Below, piece by piece: positions 1 through 10,434 of a stretch of DNA of 64,000 nucleotides. The DNA is from Byssothecium circinans. Its lineage: Eukaryota > Ascomycota > Dothideomycetes > Pleosporales > Massarinaceae. Within the stretch, counting starts at the first letter, position 1, and every line of letters starts with the position of its first letter. A model generated the notes under the pieces. That model was not told the origin of the DNA. It searched no databases and was given only the letters and a program-made list of their open reading frames with translations. Location: the NCBI GenBank assembly GCA_010015675.1, contig ML977001.1:579674-643673 (forward strand), given 5' to 3'. The position numbers and the translations under genes were made by a program.

Positions 1-522
1 CATATCCAGACCCGCAAAAAATACGAAAAGCGAGACGAATTCAACATCCTGAGCGTTAATTGGAGCCAACGCTTCATAGCCGCCTGCCTCGAAATCGCAA
101 ACATATCGTCCGTTCAGGAACTTCTTCCATCAATCCACTCGAATGAGCTTGAAGGCATACAGCAAAACACACCCTCGTCTGGCCTTATAGTCCCCACATC
201 TCAGCACCAAGACCTCATTGTATCGAGCGTCGACAAAATTTCCGTACTCAATCAGCTCCGATCATCCAGACAAATTCCAATCGTATACATCGGAGACAGT
301 TGGACCGACTTTGAGTGTCTCCTCTCTGCCGACTTAGGGATCTGTATCCGCGACGAGCCGATGACGAGTGGTCAGCAAACCCTTGCCGATGCTTTGGGAA
401 GAGTAGACGTGCAGTGTACGCATTTGGAGGAAATGGGGACAGTAGACCACAAGGGACTTTTCTGGGCGCGGAACTTCGAGGAGATTAAGAGATGGGTACA
501 ACGATCTGATTCGATCGAGTGA
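1..522 (+). CDS. HAD-superfamily hydrolase, C-terminal part (5' end outside window)
   Basis: The first frame is open from base 1 to the TGA at 520-522, giving 173 residues of a protein whose start lies before the window. The core signature is VYIGDSWTDFECLL at about residues 98-111. This is the GD-x3-D form of HAD motif IV, which positions the metal-binding aspartates in haloacid dehalogenase-type phosphatases. The remaining residues (LIVPTSQ, LGICIRDEP, GLFWARNFEEIKRW) are consistent with the C-terminal half of a Rossmann-like HAD fold. The layout resembles the fungal HAD-like protein family that includes yeast Cto1 (YCR015C), but this assignment is from memory of the family and is tentative. 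Motif I with the nucleophile is not in the window, so catalytic competence cannot be judged. It converges on the lipase gene downstream. Confidence 0.75.
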   Translation, partial: HIQTRKKYEKRDEFNILSVNWSQRFIAACLEIANISSVQELLPSIHSNELEGIQQNTPSSGLIVPTSQHQDLIVSSVDKISVLNQLRSSRQIPIVYIGDSWTDFECLLSADLGICIRDEPMTSGQQTLADALGRVDVQCTHLEEMGTVDHKGLFWARNFEEIKRWVQRSDSIE

Positions 523-1034
523 AACATTTCGGCCCGCAGATCGAAACGAAGGCTGTGCTCGCACTATAACTCTAGAGCTACTCTTCCGTCGATGGCTCAT
601 ACTAATACCGTACCGAGTAAAATCTTAGAAGGCACTTTGTAAGGTCTAAAGTACGGGGAGTGTCACCGGAGTGCTGACACGAGGGTGTACACTAAAGTAA
701 AGGCAGGTTCAAAGAAGGAGCTTGCCCATTGCAAAGCTACTAACGGCGACGTGAATAATGCGGTGTAACACCCATACTTTCCAAAGACGCAGCCAGATTT
801 CGACTTTACCATAGTGAAAGACGAGTAGCACCACAAGTGTTATCAACGTTTGCAAATGTATACGAGCACAATTGAATTATGTAAGATTACCTAGGTGTGG
901 ATCAACGATATGGATATCAATATGCTATCGAAGGGAAAGAACTCGTGTGTTGTACACTCCTTTCCGACTCTGTCCTTCAACCGATGAACGCTATGCTTTT
1001 CCAACGCGATCAAGTTACGATATCTTTACACTCA
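523..1034. other. Convergent intergenic region
   Basis: This stretch lies between the stop codons of the HAD protein (+) and the lipase (-), so it should hold both 3' UTRs. Small open frames overlap here on both strands, but none has a recognisable domain. No RNA gene or repeat was seen. Confidence 0.5.
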
Positions 1035-2272
1035 TTACAGCTCATCGATTTCCTGCACCTCATCACCATCACCCTGCTTTGGATACTTCCTATACCAATC
1101 CTTCGGATCTCCGCCTGGAACGCACAATCCAATGCGCCAGAAGTAGTCCCTGTGTGCGAAGAACAACTCCCAGAACTTGAAGCGTGCGGGTATACCCCAG
1201 GATGGCCCATCAGCATCACTGCTAGCGATACACTTTGGATCTTCGTCTCCGTCACAGTGATGTACATCCTCCAGCTCAAAAGGTAAGCTTGCCGCAGAGA
1301 TGTAGAGTTCCTCGCTGTGCATTGTGTAGCCCCATTCTTGCAACGGAAGTAATGGTACCGGATCACCCGCGTGCGTGACACGGTGAAATTTGTTCGACTC
1401 AAACTTCTTGCTGATATTGAACCGTGTGTTGATATAACTCATAAGCTCCTTGTTGCCGACTCTGGGCTCGCCGAACGTGGTGACATGCGGATCCCAACCT
1501 CTGGCTTTCAAATCTAGGCCAGCGAGTGCTGCGACGGCGCCTCCCAGGGAATGTCCAACAAGTACAAGCTTGTAATCAGGATACTTTTCGATAGACTCAG
1601 TGAGGTGGGGTAAAATGACTTTGCGTGTGTTGAGCCAGGAGCTGTAGAAGCCCATGTGCACTGTGCAGTTGTTGCATTTGGGAGGGTTGGCGGGAGGGGT
1701 CTCTCCTTCGGTTGAGTGTTTTAGGGGATGCGGTTTCGGGGCGAGGAAATCGGAAGTGCCAGAGTCGTCATCGTCGCCGGGGTAGGGCACATATTCTTGT
1801 GGGATCGTGGAGAGGTCGACGATAGTGTTTGCGATGGAGTAGGTGCCGCGGAAGGCTAGGATGATGCGCGGAGGGGAGGGCGGGTGCGAGACAGCTATAT
1901 AGCCGCAGCTGTCGGAGAGAAGAGGTCCGGTGTTCCATGCCTGTGATTGCGAATGTTAGAACTCATGTACGAAGTAATAGTGTGGTCGGTTGATGCCAAA
2001 GTGAGACCTACGTTGACCAGTTCAAAATGCTTGAAGTCCTCATCGCCGCAGTGGCTCGCACACTCAAAGGGCTTTTGTATGCCCAGTCCAGCAGTGCCTA
2101 CACAGTACGCGATGTCTACGATACGCGCCAGTTCCTCGAGCTCAAAGAAGAGCTCACGCGTGATGGTGTCATTGTGAGCATTGCTGATCTTAGAGGCCTG
2201 CTCGCCCAGACCGCCCACGACAAAGACCAGAACTACAAACAGATACAAATATGGGCCGTAGAAGGTGGCCAT
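1035..2272 (-). CDS. Secreted class 3 (alpha/beta-hydrolase) lipase
   Basis: There are two exons on the minus strand, 2272-2012 and 1940-1035, split by a 71-bp intron (donor GTAGGT, acceptor CAG) and giving 388 residues. The ATG at 2272 is followed by a hydrophobic segment (LYLFVVLVFVVGGLG), read as a signal peptide, so export is likely. The lipase_3 signature VGHSLGGAVAALAG carries the nucleophilic serine. The usual acid residue is the Asp in THAGDPVPLLP and the histidine is probably that of FFAHRDYFW, giving a full catalytic triad in the expected order. FRGTYSIANTIVDL before the serine is the conserved oxyanion-side strand, and several cysteines near the N-terminus could form disulfides. 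The family hydrolyses acylglycerols or related esters; the substrate cannot be told from sequence. The ORF reading into the intron gives a false short N-terminal piece. Confidence 0.9.
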
Positions 2273-2672
2273 GGAGGAGGGTGTTCACATATTCCGGTAA
2301 AAGGTGTGGGCTGACGGTGAGGTGAGAGGTTTGGCATGCCTGAGTAAACGGATCCGGATGCGGAGTAAGCGTAGATCAGCCGTCACATTCGGCTTTCCAG
2401 GTGAGCCACAACGTTGGCGCCAAACACGCCAAGGGCCAAAGTGACATCACCGCTTAGCATCATTTCTCGGCCGATGAAATAATCGAATGTCTACGCAAGC
2501 AACCTGCTTACCGCGAACACCTACTTACTCTGCACTTTCCCCAGGACATTCCGTTTCCTGAGATAAGACTATACTATCCGCAGCCACCCGACATCAAAGA
2601 CTTTAGGGTCCTGCCAGATTCTTCCATTCTTTCGTTGTTATTCGTCTTTTAAGTGAAGGTGAGGAGGATAAC
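2273..2672. promoter_or_regulatory. Divergent promoter region between lipase and membrane protein
   Basis: This 400-bp gap separates two start codons pointing away from each other and must hold both 5' regions. There is a pyrimidine-rich run (TTCCATTCTTTCG.. TTATTCGTCTTTT) just before the ATG at 2673, as is common upstream of fungal transcription starts. No specific factor site can be called. Confidence 0.4.
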
Positions 2673-3937
2673 ATGGCGACCAACACACATACGGCGTCGA
2701 CAGAGCCCTTGCGGGCACCAGAAACAGCGCATCATGATCACGCAGATGGCATAGAGACAGAAGACCCGCGCATCACCCTTACAGAACCGACGCCTACGGA
2801 AACACAGCCGGCCACGCACCCATCACTTCAGATCCCCGGCATCGCAGTCGAAGACGCATCAGACGACGAGCGCACTCCTCGTCCCGAAGAACGCACGTCC
2901 GCGAATGGCAGCCTCAATGCCACACAAAACAGTCGTGGTGTATCACCCAACCCATCCGCTATCTTCCCGCACACGCAAGTCGTCTTCGATGACCCCGAGT
3001 TCACCCGTCCGCCACCGCTGAACTACTCGCTGCAGCCGCGCAAGAAGGCTATCTTCTGGTTCTGGTTCCTCATCTTCCTCGACTGCGTGTGCATGCCGAT
3101 TGGGTTATACTTTGGCCTGTGGTATGGCCTGACGCGAGATCAGCTGAGCGCGAATGCCGTGTTCAGTATCAGTACGGCTTTATTGGGGACGGTGTCGATC
3201 GTTGAGTACTTTATACGCTTTAGGAGGCTTTGGAGGAAGAATTCCAACTGTAGGGTTATTGGCGCTCAGAGGCATTACGTGAGTATCTTTGGCTCGATGA
3301 GGAAGACTGTGTTCTGACTTTTGTAGCTTGACTGGTTCCACTGGAATCTGTCCGTCGGCTGGTTCTTCGTCATGATCGAACTCATCGCCGGTACATGCCC
3401 TCATGACCCACCGATCCGCGTCCTCGCAATCCCCGCCGCAACAATGCTCTTCGCTATCGGTTGCGAGCTTCTCCTCGTCGACGTGCTTCGCATTGCCGGC
3501 GTTCCTGCTCCCTGCCGTATCTCCTCCCTTCCCGTGGGCGCACCCCTTCGTCCCGGGATATATGCCTACATCGAAGACATCTGCGCCGTTGATGGATCCG
3601 GCGGAACCGAATTCAGGCAAAGGTTAAACCTGAGGTACCAGGCCAGCAAAGCGTTCCGTGAGATGCTGCATCGCTTGACATTGTTTTGGGCTATCGGCGC
3701 CATCGTCTGCAGCGCAGTGACGGTTGCTATCGTGTTTACCATTGAGAGGGATACGGCATATGTTGTAAGTTGTCTTTATCCAAAACCAGACATGAATTTG
3801 AACACTAATTTTTATAGGTTGGCTGGACCGTTCCCTTCCTGTGGGCGGGTGTATGGACAGCTATTACGGTCCCGTGGGTGAAAAAGTGTCTGGCGCACGA
3901 GTACGAACAATGGACCGAAGCTAGATGGAAGGCTTAG
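2673..3937 (+). CDS. Multi-pass membrane protein, function unrecognised
   Basis: Three exons, 2673-3278, 3327-3764 and 3818-3937, join in frame to 387 residues. The introns are 48 and 53 bp, with donors GTGAGT and GTAAGT and acceptors TAG. The first ~115 residues are polar, Thr/Pro/Glu-rich and probably disordered. The rest holds about six hydrophobic segments, including AIFWFWFLIFLDCVCMPIGL, an SIST..GTVSIVEYF segment, LSVGWFFVMIELIAG, AATMLFAIGCELLLVDV, LFWAIGAIVCSAVTVAIVF and VGWTVPFLWAGVWTAITV. The tail is short (KKCLAHEYEQWTEARWKA). I do not recognise the family; membrane insertion is inferred from hydrophobicity only. The two splice junctions fall at phase 0 and each restores a membrane segment, which supports the model. 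Both neighbours are unrelated in function. Confidence 0.75.
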
Positions 3938-4623
3938 TAGTCTCGCCGTCTTTCCTTTCCTTTGTTATACATGAACCATTACGATTAGGGAAGGCATAGT
4001 CATTGACGGGCATCTGGCTACAGGGAAACAAGCCACGGCGTTCAATGATCACTGGCAAATTTCGAGAAAAGTGAGATATACTACTTCGCAGCAACAATCG
4101 CTATAAAATACATTTACTATTATACATGATGCTCTTCGTTATCATCATGACTGAATTCAAAACTCTAGCCGCATTGGCCTTTCCTAAGCAATGCCCAGTC
4201 ATACCCTTCTTCGATATTCTCCCCATGCCACAGGCCTTACCTCCGCTTCGTTTAGGAACTCCGAATCTTGATCGCCGAAAGGTATAGGCATTAGGAGTGA
4301 ATTGTTAGCACGCAAGAGCTGGTGCACGGCAGGGATGGATGTGTGAATAGTAACGAGACAGCAAAGATTGAGTGAATAGACAAAAGGATGTGAACGTGAG
4401 ATTGAGATTGAGAATCGCTACCGCCCGTCTCGTTTGATGCCGTGAGCACATGCCGTCGTGAAGCGTTTCCGGTATATGCTTTCCCTGCTTGCCTTCCTTA
4501 TTGACAAGCAAGCACTTCAATGCTGCGTACTAAATGCCCTATCCGCCCTTCGCTTTCAATTTGCTAGGCTCCAAATACCCTCTGCAACGCCCAAACAGTA
4601 GACCAAGTGCGAGAAAGATGCAT
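3938..4623. other. Intergenic region
   Basis: This stretch lies between the membrane protein stop and the LSm6 stop and holds two 3' ends. It is moderately AT-rich (TATACTACTTC, TAAAATACATTTACTATTATACATG). A 71-codon minus frame at 4305-4520 has no recognisable content and is not called. Confidence 0.4.
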
Positions 4624-4993
4624 TCAAGCTTCGTCGGCGCAGATGTATGTGACTGCACCTAGTAAGTATACAATAGGGATAGAAGAGAGGATACACTCAC
4701 CATTGTTCCCACGAATGAAGGCGTCGCCCCAGCGTCGGATCACCCTGCCCTCAGCCACCTCGCTGGCATGGTCGAGTGCGATGTTCATGTAGCCGTCAAT
4801 GGATTGGAGATCACCTGACGATTTATATTAGAAGCGCACTTGTGGAAGGTAGGAGAGAATGCCACATACCTTTGTAGACCACGCCAGAGTTCAACATGAC
4901 GGTGACAGGAGCACCGATGATGTCGCTCAGGAAGCCGCTTGGGTCGCGCGCGTCGGATCTCCAATCTCTCGATTTCTCGCCGTTTGTAGCCAT
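4624..4993 (-). CDS. LSM6: U6 snRNA-associated Sm-like protein LSm6
   Basis: Three exons, 4993-4870, 4814-4701 and 4652-4624, give 88 residues, the normal LSm6 length. The Sm1 motif is DPSGFLSDIIGAPVTVMLNS then GVVYKGDLQSIDGYMNIAL; the Sm2 end is GDAFIRGNNVTYICADEA, with the classical IRGNN RNA-contact loop. LSm6 is a ring subunit of both LSm1-7 (mRNA decay, cytoplasm) and LSm2-8 (U6 snRNP, nucleus). The last exon is only 29 bp. Two acceptors lie five bases apart there, TAG at 4658-4660 and CAG at 4653-4655; the CAG gives RGNNVTYI, matching the family, whereas the TAG would add residues and break the motif. The ATG at 4993 is preferred over the upstream in-frame one at 5059, which adds an unconserved 22 residues. 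It is divergent from the Rad60-like gene. Confidence 0.95.
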
Positions 4994-5296
4994 GTCTTTG
5001 GGGCGATCTTTCTGTTGCTTTGACTTTTCTAGACGATTGAGTGGCAATGGCAAGAACATAAAAGTCGGGCTGAGAATGATTGTTTGTTGAGGGGGTCGAA
5101 ATCGATGTTTCTGTCGTTGTCGGGCTGGTCTTGCAAGTTGAGGTAAAGGTAGAGGTAGCGCACGGGCCCCACCTCTATCGCGAAAAGCGTGACCGCGCGT
5201 CTATTCCCCTCAGCCCTAAACACGCCCACCCCGCAACGTCATCTTTCGCAAATAATCCGATTCCCCAGAAGTAACCTCAACGTTCATGAACTCGCA
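4994..5296. promoter_or_regulatory. Divergent promoter LSm6 / Rad60-like
   Basis: This compact 303-bp bidirectional promoter contains a perfect 7-bp inverted repeat, TAGAGGT at 5150-5156 and ACCTCTA at 5171-5177, with a GC-rich 14-bp spacer. It is followed by ATCGCGAAAAGCG, which resembles E2F/MBF-type core sequences (GCGAAAA). Binding is inference only. Confidence 0.35.
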
Positions 5297-6735
5297 ATGA
5301 GCGAAGGAACTTCCGGTGCCCCGGCGCCCAAGAAGAAGTTTGGATTCAAAAAGGCAGCATGGCAGACGGCTGCGCCGAAAGCGGAGAACGACGACATGTT
5401 CAGTCACTCGAAAGATTTCGGGGCGATTGTAGCTGAGGAAGCAAGGCGGAAAAAGGAACAGAGAGAGAAGGCAGAAGCAGAGCGAAAGCGCAAGGCTGAA
5501 GAAGAAAGGAATCGGAAGAAGCGGAAGGTGTCGAGTGAGATGGATGAGGACATCAAGCACGGTGGATCTGGAGCCTCGCACCGGAGCAGGATGAGCAGTA
5601 AAGGGTAGAGAACTCTCTTGTTACTGTAGCGAAGGGGTGTTGGCTAACAGCGAATCAGACGGAGTAAGACTCCCCTTTCGCCCACCCGCGAGACGCACGT
5701 CGATAGCCTTGCGAGACGGTACGATTCTCTCGCCAAATCCTCCAGTCACAAGGCCGCACAAGCGGACGTGATCGATCTCGGTGACTCAGAGGATGAGGAC
5801 GACCTTCCAGTGCTCCGCAGCGGAGGCTCACCGAGTCCCGCTGAGCGATCAATACCAATGCGCCCAGTGCAACGCGCACCGTCTTCAGAAGTAGAAGAAG
5901 CCGAAGACCCGGTACTTGCGGAGCTTCGCGCAAGAGCCAGAGAAAGAGAAGCAGCAAAGGCAGCAAGAACAGCTCCATCTACCTCGTTCACTGGGCGAGA
6001 AGATGCTAGCAGGGCACCAGTTGCGCAGCTCCTTTTGAGGTCCGAGTTACCAGATACAAACCCGTTGATGATCAAGGTCCGCTTGGATATGACGCTGGAG
6101 AAGGCCAAGAAAGCGTGGTGCCAAAAGCAAGGCTTCACCCCAGAGAAATCGAGGGAGATATTCTGCACCTTCAAGATGCGGCGCATCTACAATTCTACAA
6201 AGGTTGAACGGCTTGGCCTGAAAAACCTAGGCAATGGATGTGTGAAGATGGATGGTGACGAGACCATCTACGACGAGGAGAACATGGCAAGGCCGGACGT
6301 GCAAATGTGGACAGAAGAGCTGTTCAAGCAATACCAGAGGCAAGAAGCAGAAAAGGCAGCGGCGGGGAGGAGAGCGGCTGAACCTCCGCCGGTATACAGG
6401 GACCCTTCTCCCGAACCGGAACCAGAGCCTACCGTACAGATCCACCTATTCTTGAAGGCCAAGGACAAGAAGATCTGGAAGATCATAGTGAAGCCGGTAT
6501 GTTGTGCATGCACATCTCTATAGAGCTAGAGCAGGCTGTACCTCTGCGAGTATAGCTGACCTACGAGCAGGACACTCCCATCTCCCAACTCACCAATTCG
6601 TACAAGAACGCGCGCGATGTCCCCGCAGAGCAGCCCATCACTCTCATGGCTGATGGTGAGAGGCTCAAGCCAATGGACGTTATTGGCGACTACGACATCG
6701 AGGATAATGACTCCATTGAAGTCCACTTCAAGTAG
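5297..6735 (+). CDS. Rad60/Esc2-family protein with two SUMO-like domains
   Basis: Exons 5297-5604, 5659-6496 and 6571-6735 give 436 residues. The N-terminal third is charged, with a Lys/Arg/Glu-rich helix (about 55-90, KRKAEEERNRKKRK). A candidate SUMO-interacting motif, VIDLGDSEDEDD, lies at 140-151. SUMO-like domain 1 covers about 230-300 (MIKVRLDMTLEKAKKAWCQK). SUMO-like domain 2 is the C-terminus, VQIHLFLKAKD.. LMADGERLKPMDVIGDYDIE.. DSIEVHFK. No di-glycine follows, so it is not a conjugatable modifier. This order matches S. pombe Rad60, yeast Esc2 and animal NIP45. They act with SUMO machinery (Ubc9) and Smc5/6 in replication-fork repair and recombination. Activity here is inferred from the family. 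The first intron uses GTAGAG; its acceptor at 5656-5658 (CAG) keeps frame. Confidence 0.9.
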
Positions 6736-7360
6736 TAGTCCTTTGGTCTTCTCGAGCATCACCTTCACACCGACCATCTAGCGGATCCATGAGTTGCTGA
6801 CATCTGGTCTGTTTTTCACTTGCACTTTGTCTTACCTTGTTCAATGAGAGCGTGGCGCTGGTGGGGTCTTGTATGGTAATGATATCCCTTTTCGAAATAT
6901 CTTCTCTGGCTTTTCTGTCTTTTCCGATGCTTTGATTTTGGTGGACTACGAGGGAGCTGGGAATGGCTCTTGCATTATCGAAATAGCCGGAAGTTACGAT
7001 TGTGCTTTGAGCTCGCTGGCAATACTTTGACAGAGCTTTGCGGCGGATCTTCCTGCAGGCTTTTCTATGCACATGAGAGCCGGATTAGCAGAAGAACAGA
7101 AGACATATGTAAAGAGTTCAATCCACCGCCTCTTGTGTCTAACATCGCGAACCTTAAATTTTAAGCCGCATTCCTAGCTCCGCCGCACTGGATCTACTAC
7201 CCCACCACCAAAATTTCCAGCATCCCACCTCACTTTCTACGCGTCCCACCCAAGCTTCGAACAAGCCCGCACCACCAAATCGCGCCTTAAATTCACCTAC
7301 AGAATTCAGTCACTCCCACGATCACGAACAAATACAGCACGTACCAAAAGAAAGGGAAAA
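6736..7360. other. Intergenic region upstream of TRM112
   Basis: This stretch holds the Rad60-like 3' UTR and the TRM112 promoter. An AT-rich core, CCTTAAATTTTAAGCC at about 7152-7167, precedes a long C/A-rich leader and an A-rich start context (AAAGGGAAAAATG). No gene was seen. Confidence 0.4.
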
Positions 7361-7924
7361 ATGAAACTCCTCACCCTCAACTTCCTCACCTGCGCCATAA
7401 AATCCTGCAAATCGTCCCCAGCCTCCTTCCCCCTGCACCCGCGCGACGCGGAGCTCGAAATCGTGGAATCAGACCTCAATCTCCCGTTCCTCAAGAACAT
7501 TCTACCGAGGCTGATGTGGGAAGAAATACGGACGATTGCTTCAGAGGTACGTTCCTGTCTCACAAATCCTCGAGTTCGCTGTCTTTCCTTACTTGACTCT
7601 CTTTCTTCATAAGCAAGATTTGCAGGCGTAGTGAGATAAGCTGACATCAAATGTATATAGTTGGGCCTCCCCGAACTCCCCGCCACACCACCCACGCGCG
7701 AAGACCTCGTCGAACCCACCGCATCGTCCTCTACACAGCACGCCGCAGGAGGCGAGCCGGAAGAAGACGTCGAGGAGATACCCACACAGACGGCCAAAGA
7801 TCTGCACAGGATGCTGCTGGAGACGTGTATCAAGGAGGGCAAACTGGTGTGTGGGCACTGCGAGCATGAGTACAAGGTCAAGGAGGGGATTGCGAATTTC
7901 TTGCTACCAGCGCATTTGGTTTGA
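7361..7924 (+). CDS. TRM112: Trm112, activator of RNA/protein methyltransferases
   Basis: Two exons, 7361-7546 and 7661-7924, encode 149 residues. The N-terminus MKLLTLNFLTCAIKSC places Cys11 and Cys16. The C-terminal CGHC supplies Cys126 and Cys129, completing the zinc knuckle seen in fungal Trm112. The middle (LPFLKNILPRLMWEEI, then LGLPELP after the intron) forms the conserved helical insert. HEYKVKEGIANFLLPAHLV is the hallmark C-terminus, whose strand pairs with partner methyltransferases. Trm112 is an obligate cofactor of Trm9 and Trm11 (tRNA), Bud23 (18S rRNA) and Mtq2 (eRF1). Compared with yeast Trm112 (135 aa) there is an extra Glu/Thr-rich insertion at about 75-100 (EEDVEEIPTQ). It converges on the Ytm1 gene, another ribosome-biogenesis factor. 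Confidence 0.95.
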
Positions 7925-8376
7925 TTTGAGGAGAGGGAGGTAGGGGAAAGATGGATCGATGGATGGGATGACGGTCTGGAGGGAGATGCTGGGGAGGATG
8001 ATATGGCGATGATGATACCCTTTTGCAGCATACAGCACGGCGTTTTGGGGTAAGGAAAAGCTCGATCAATGGAGGCACGATGGACTTCCAACTGTCATGC
8101 TCCATGAAGTATACGTTTGAATCGAGAGAAGGTGTCGATCTGAACCTACGAAAACCCTACTGTTCATAGGAAATACACCCCGTAAAGGTCAGTCATACTT
8201 CGCACATAGACCTGTGCAACGTTTGAAGGCTTGTTCATTTGAAATGGATGTTTTTCCTGCCTACGTGCCGTGGTATCTACCCCATGCCCCAAACGCCATA
8301 ACCATGCTGAAGTTGTGATAATCAAGTCCCGTTGACTCGACCCGAAGCCACGTACCCCTTGAACCACCCATACAAA
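7925..8376. other. Convergent intergenic region TRM112 / YTM1
   Basis: This is a 452-bp gap between facing stop codons and is expected to be 3' UTR for both genes. The minus frames that overlap TRM112 (7306-8091) run across its coding exons and have no domain. Nothing else was seen. Confidence 0.4.
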
Positions 8377-9898
8377 CTATGACAAAGCGCGATTGATCTG
8401 TATCCTTTTATCCTCACCCGCAGAAACGATCCCGACACTCTTATCCCAGCAAACATCAAACACCTTCACGCCCTCTCCATGCGCATGCGAAGGCTTCCCA
8501 CCCGCCGAATCCCTAGCAATGCTGTACACGCTCTCACCGATTTGTCCCTCTCCCTGCACCTCACTAGTCCTAACGCTCCTTACATCCCACACCATCGCCG
8601 TGCCGTCATGACTACCCGACAGGAGATGATACTCGCTCTCGGGATCCGTAGCCAGACTCACAACCGCATTCTTGTGGCCCCTGAGCGTCATCACACTGAT
8701 TTTCGTCGCCGAAGCCCGCGGATCGACAAGTGTGATGTGTCTCGCCGACGTCCCCGTAGCTAGAAGATTGAGTTTCGGTAGTGCTGTGAGCGACAGAAGC
8801 GAGTGACCGGTTGTCCTTGTATCCACGCACGTCGTCGTTGGAAGGTCCCAGGTCTTGAGTGAATGATCATGCGATGCGGAGTACGCCACCGTGTTATCAT
8901 CTGGCTTGAAAACAACGCTCGAAACTGGCGAAGTGTGGCCTGTCAATTTACTCAGCGCACCGCGCGCGGGAACCGTCTTATCGGGCTTTGAGAGCTTCTG
9001 GCGCTTGTTCGACGCCGCCGTCGAATTTGGAAGGAGGTTCGCTGGTGCAGCTGGATTGTCCTTTATATTCGTGGAGAAGAGCGAGATGGTCGTGTCCGAT
9101 GAGGCGGAAAGCATGCGATTTGACGTCGAATCGACGGCTAGATCTTCAACGCCCCACTTATGGCTGTACAGCTCCAGAGTCGTAGTAAGCGTTTGGTTGT
9201 CCTCGTCGAATTTGTAAACGCGCACCGTATTGTCAAGGCCGGCAGCTGCCACCTTGGTATCTGAGATCCACTTCGCGGTCTTCAAGCTTGTGATCCGGCC
9301 ACCATTGTTCGGGGCTTCCGAGGTCGCGAGAACGTCGCCCGACGTGTTCCAGATGCGCAATAAGCCGTCGTAGCTCGCGCTGAGGATTTTCTCGTGCCCA
9401 TTTTGTATGGATCCTCCGGACCACACATCAACTGCAGACACCCAGTCGTCGTGCTCGAAGCTCGAAACGTTGAGCGGTGGGACGAAGGCCCTCGCGTACT
9501 CGACATCCAATGTCGTCTCTGCAGAAATACCGTTTTGGGTGAGGAACTCATCGAGCGTTGTCCTTAGGAATTGGCCGTTGACGAGGATATCGAATGGTAT
9601 GGGCTTTTCATCGGGTCGTAGAAGGCTGTTCACGAGGGCTGAGAGCTGTGGACGTTTGAGGGCTAGACGTACAATTAGATACTACTCCATGCAAAGTCTA
9701 CTGTGGAAGGCACTGCCAAAGTCATGACACCGAGTAGTACTTTGGATTGACCTGAGCAGGCGGGTCGAATCTGTGTGGTAGGATGAGAAAGGACTCACTG
9801 GTTTGTACGAGCAGCACTCCCGCGTCTTGGGTGAGGCGTATGGTTTGATCGCGGGTGCTCAAACGAATAGGCACCTTGACTTCAGGTTGCGACTCCAT
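8377..9898 (-). CDS. YTM1: Ytm1/WDR12 ribosome biogenesis WD-repeat protein
   Basis: Exon 1 is 9898-9799 and exon 2 is 9662-8377, with a 136-bp intron, giving 461 residues. The N-terminal NLE (Notchless-like) domain is MESQPEVKVPIRLSTRDQ.. then PQLSALVNSLLRPDEKPIPF and LDVEYARAF. It is followed by seven WD40 blades, seen as EKILSASYDGLLRIWN, KVAAAGLDNTVRVYKF, NRMLSASSDTTISLFS, TVAYSASHDHSLKTWD, LLSGSHDGTAMVWDV and VGIVSAGEDKRIQI. A basic insertion (NKRQKLSKPDK) sits between blades. Ytm1 works with Erb1 and Nop7 in pre-60S maturation; its NLE/UBL domain is pulled by the AAA-ATPase Rea1. Without the first exon the UBL is truncated, so the 100-bp exon is needed; its junction (ACC A / CC) restores the reading. 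Confidence 0.95.
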
Positions 9899-10434
9899 TG
9901 CGGCGACGTGTGTGGTGGAGGACGTTGCGATCTTCGAAATTTTGGACAAGCTTGAATCAAGAAGGAGCAAGCATCACGAAGATGGGTGAGAAGCTCGAAT
10001 TTATACGGTATCAACACAAGGAAAAAACACGATAAGGATAAGGCGCACCGGCCTCGGAACTCGAACGACTTAGGATAAACGATTACGTAAGCGGAGCGGA
10101 TTAACCTGCGTCTAACAGAAAAAAATTCGTGTTGAACCTCAACACTTTAGCAACCATGGTACGAGTGGAGTGACCACTGTTGCCTGGGACAAGCTTGAAT
10201 ATTTTTTGGATTAGGCTTAGCGCGGGGACTCGTCGGCGGTCGCCAGCCCCGCAGGTATGTCTATTCTACATGGGATGTGACATGTTTGGAACAACGGGGC
10301 AATACATCGATGCCAGAGTCTATTATACAAACTAAAAGCTCACGGCTTAAATAGGACTGTACTCAAACATAGGACTTCGTGACTTTCATGTATCATGATG
10401 CTTCCTTTCCTCCACCCTACCTCGTGATGGCCAG
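9899..10434. other. Intergenic region YTM1 promoter / ZW10 3' end
   Basis: No gene was seen. There is a run ATATTTTTTGGATT near 10199-10212 and a GC-rich segment GCGCGGGGACTCGTCGGCGG just after it. The latter was looked at as a possible tRNA or small RNA but gave no cloverleaf. Confidence 0.35.

Noticed and set aside
10199..10260. GC-rich segment after a T6 run as a small RNA candidate
   Set aside because: No cloverleaf, no snoRNA box pairs and no terminator could be found.
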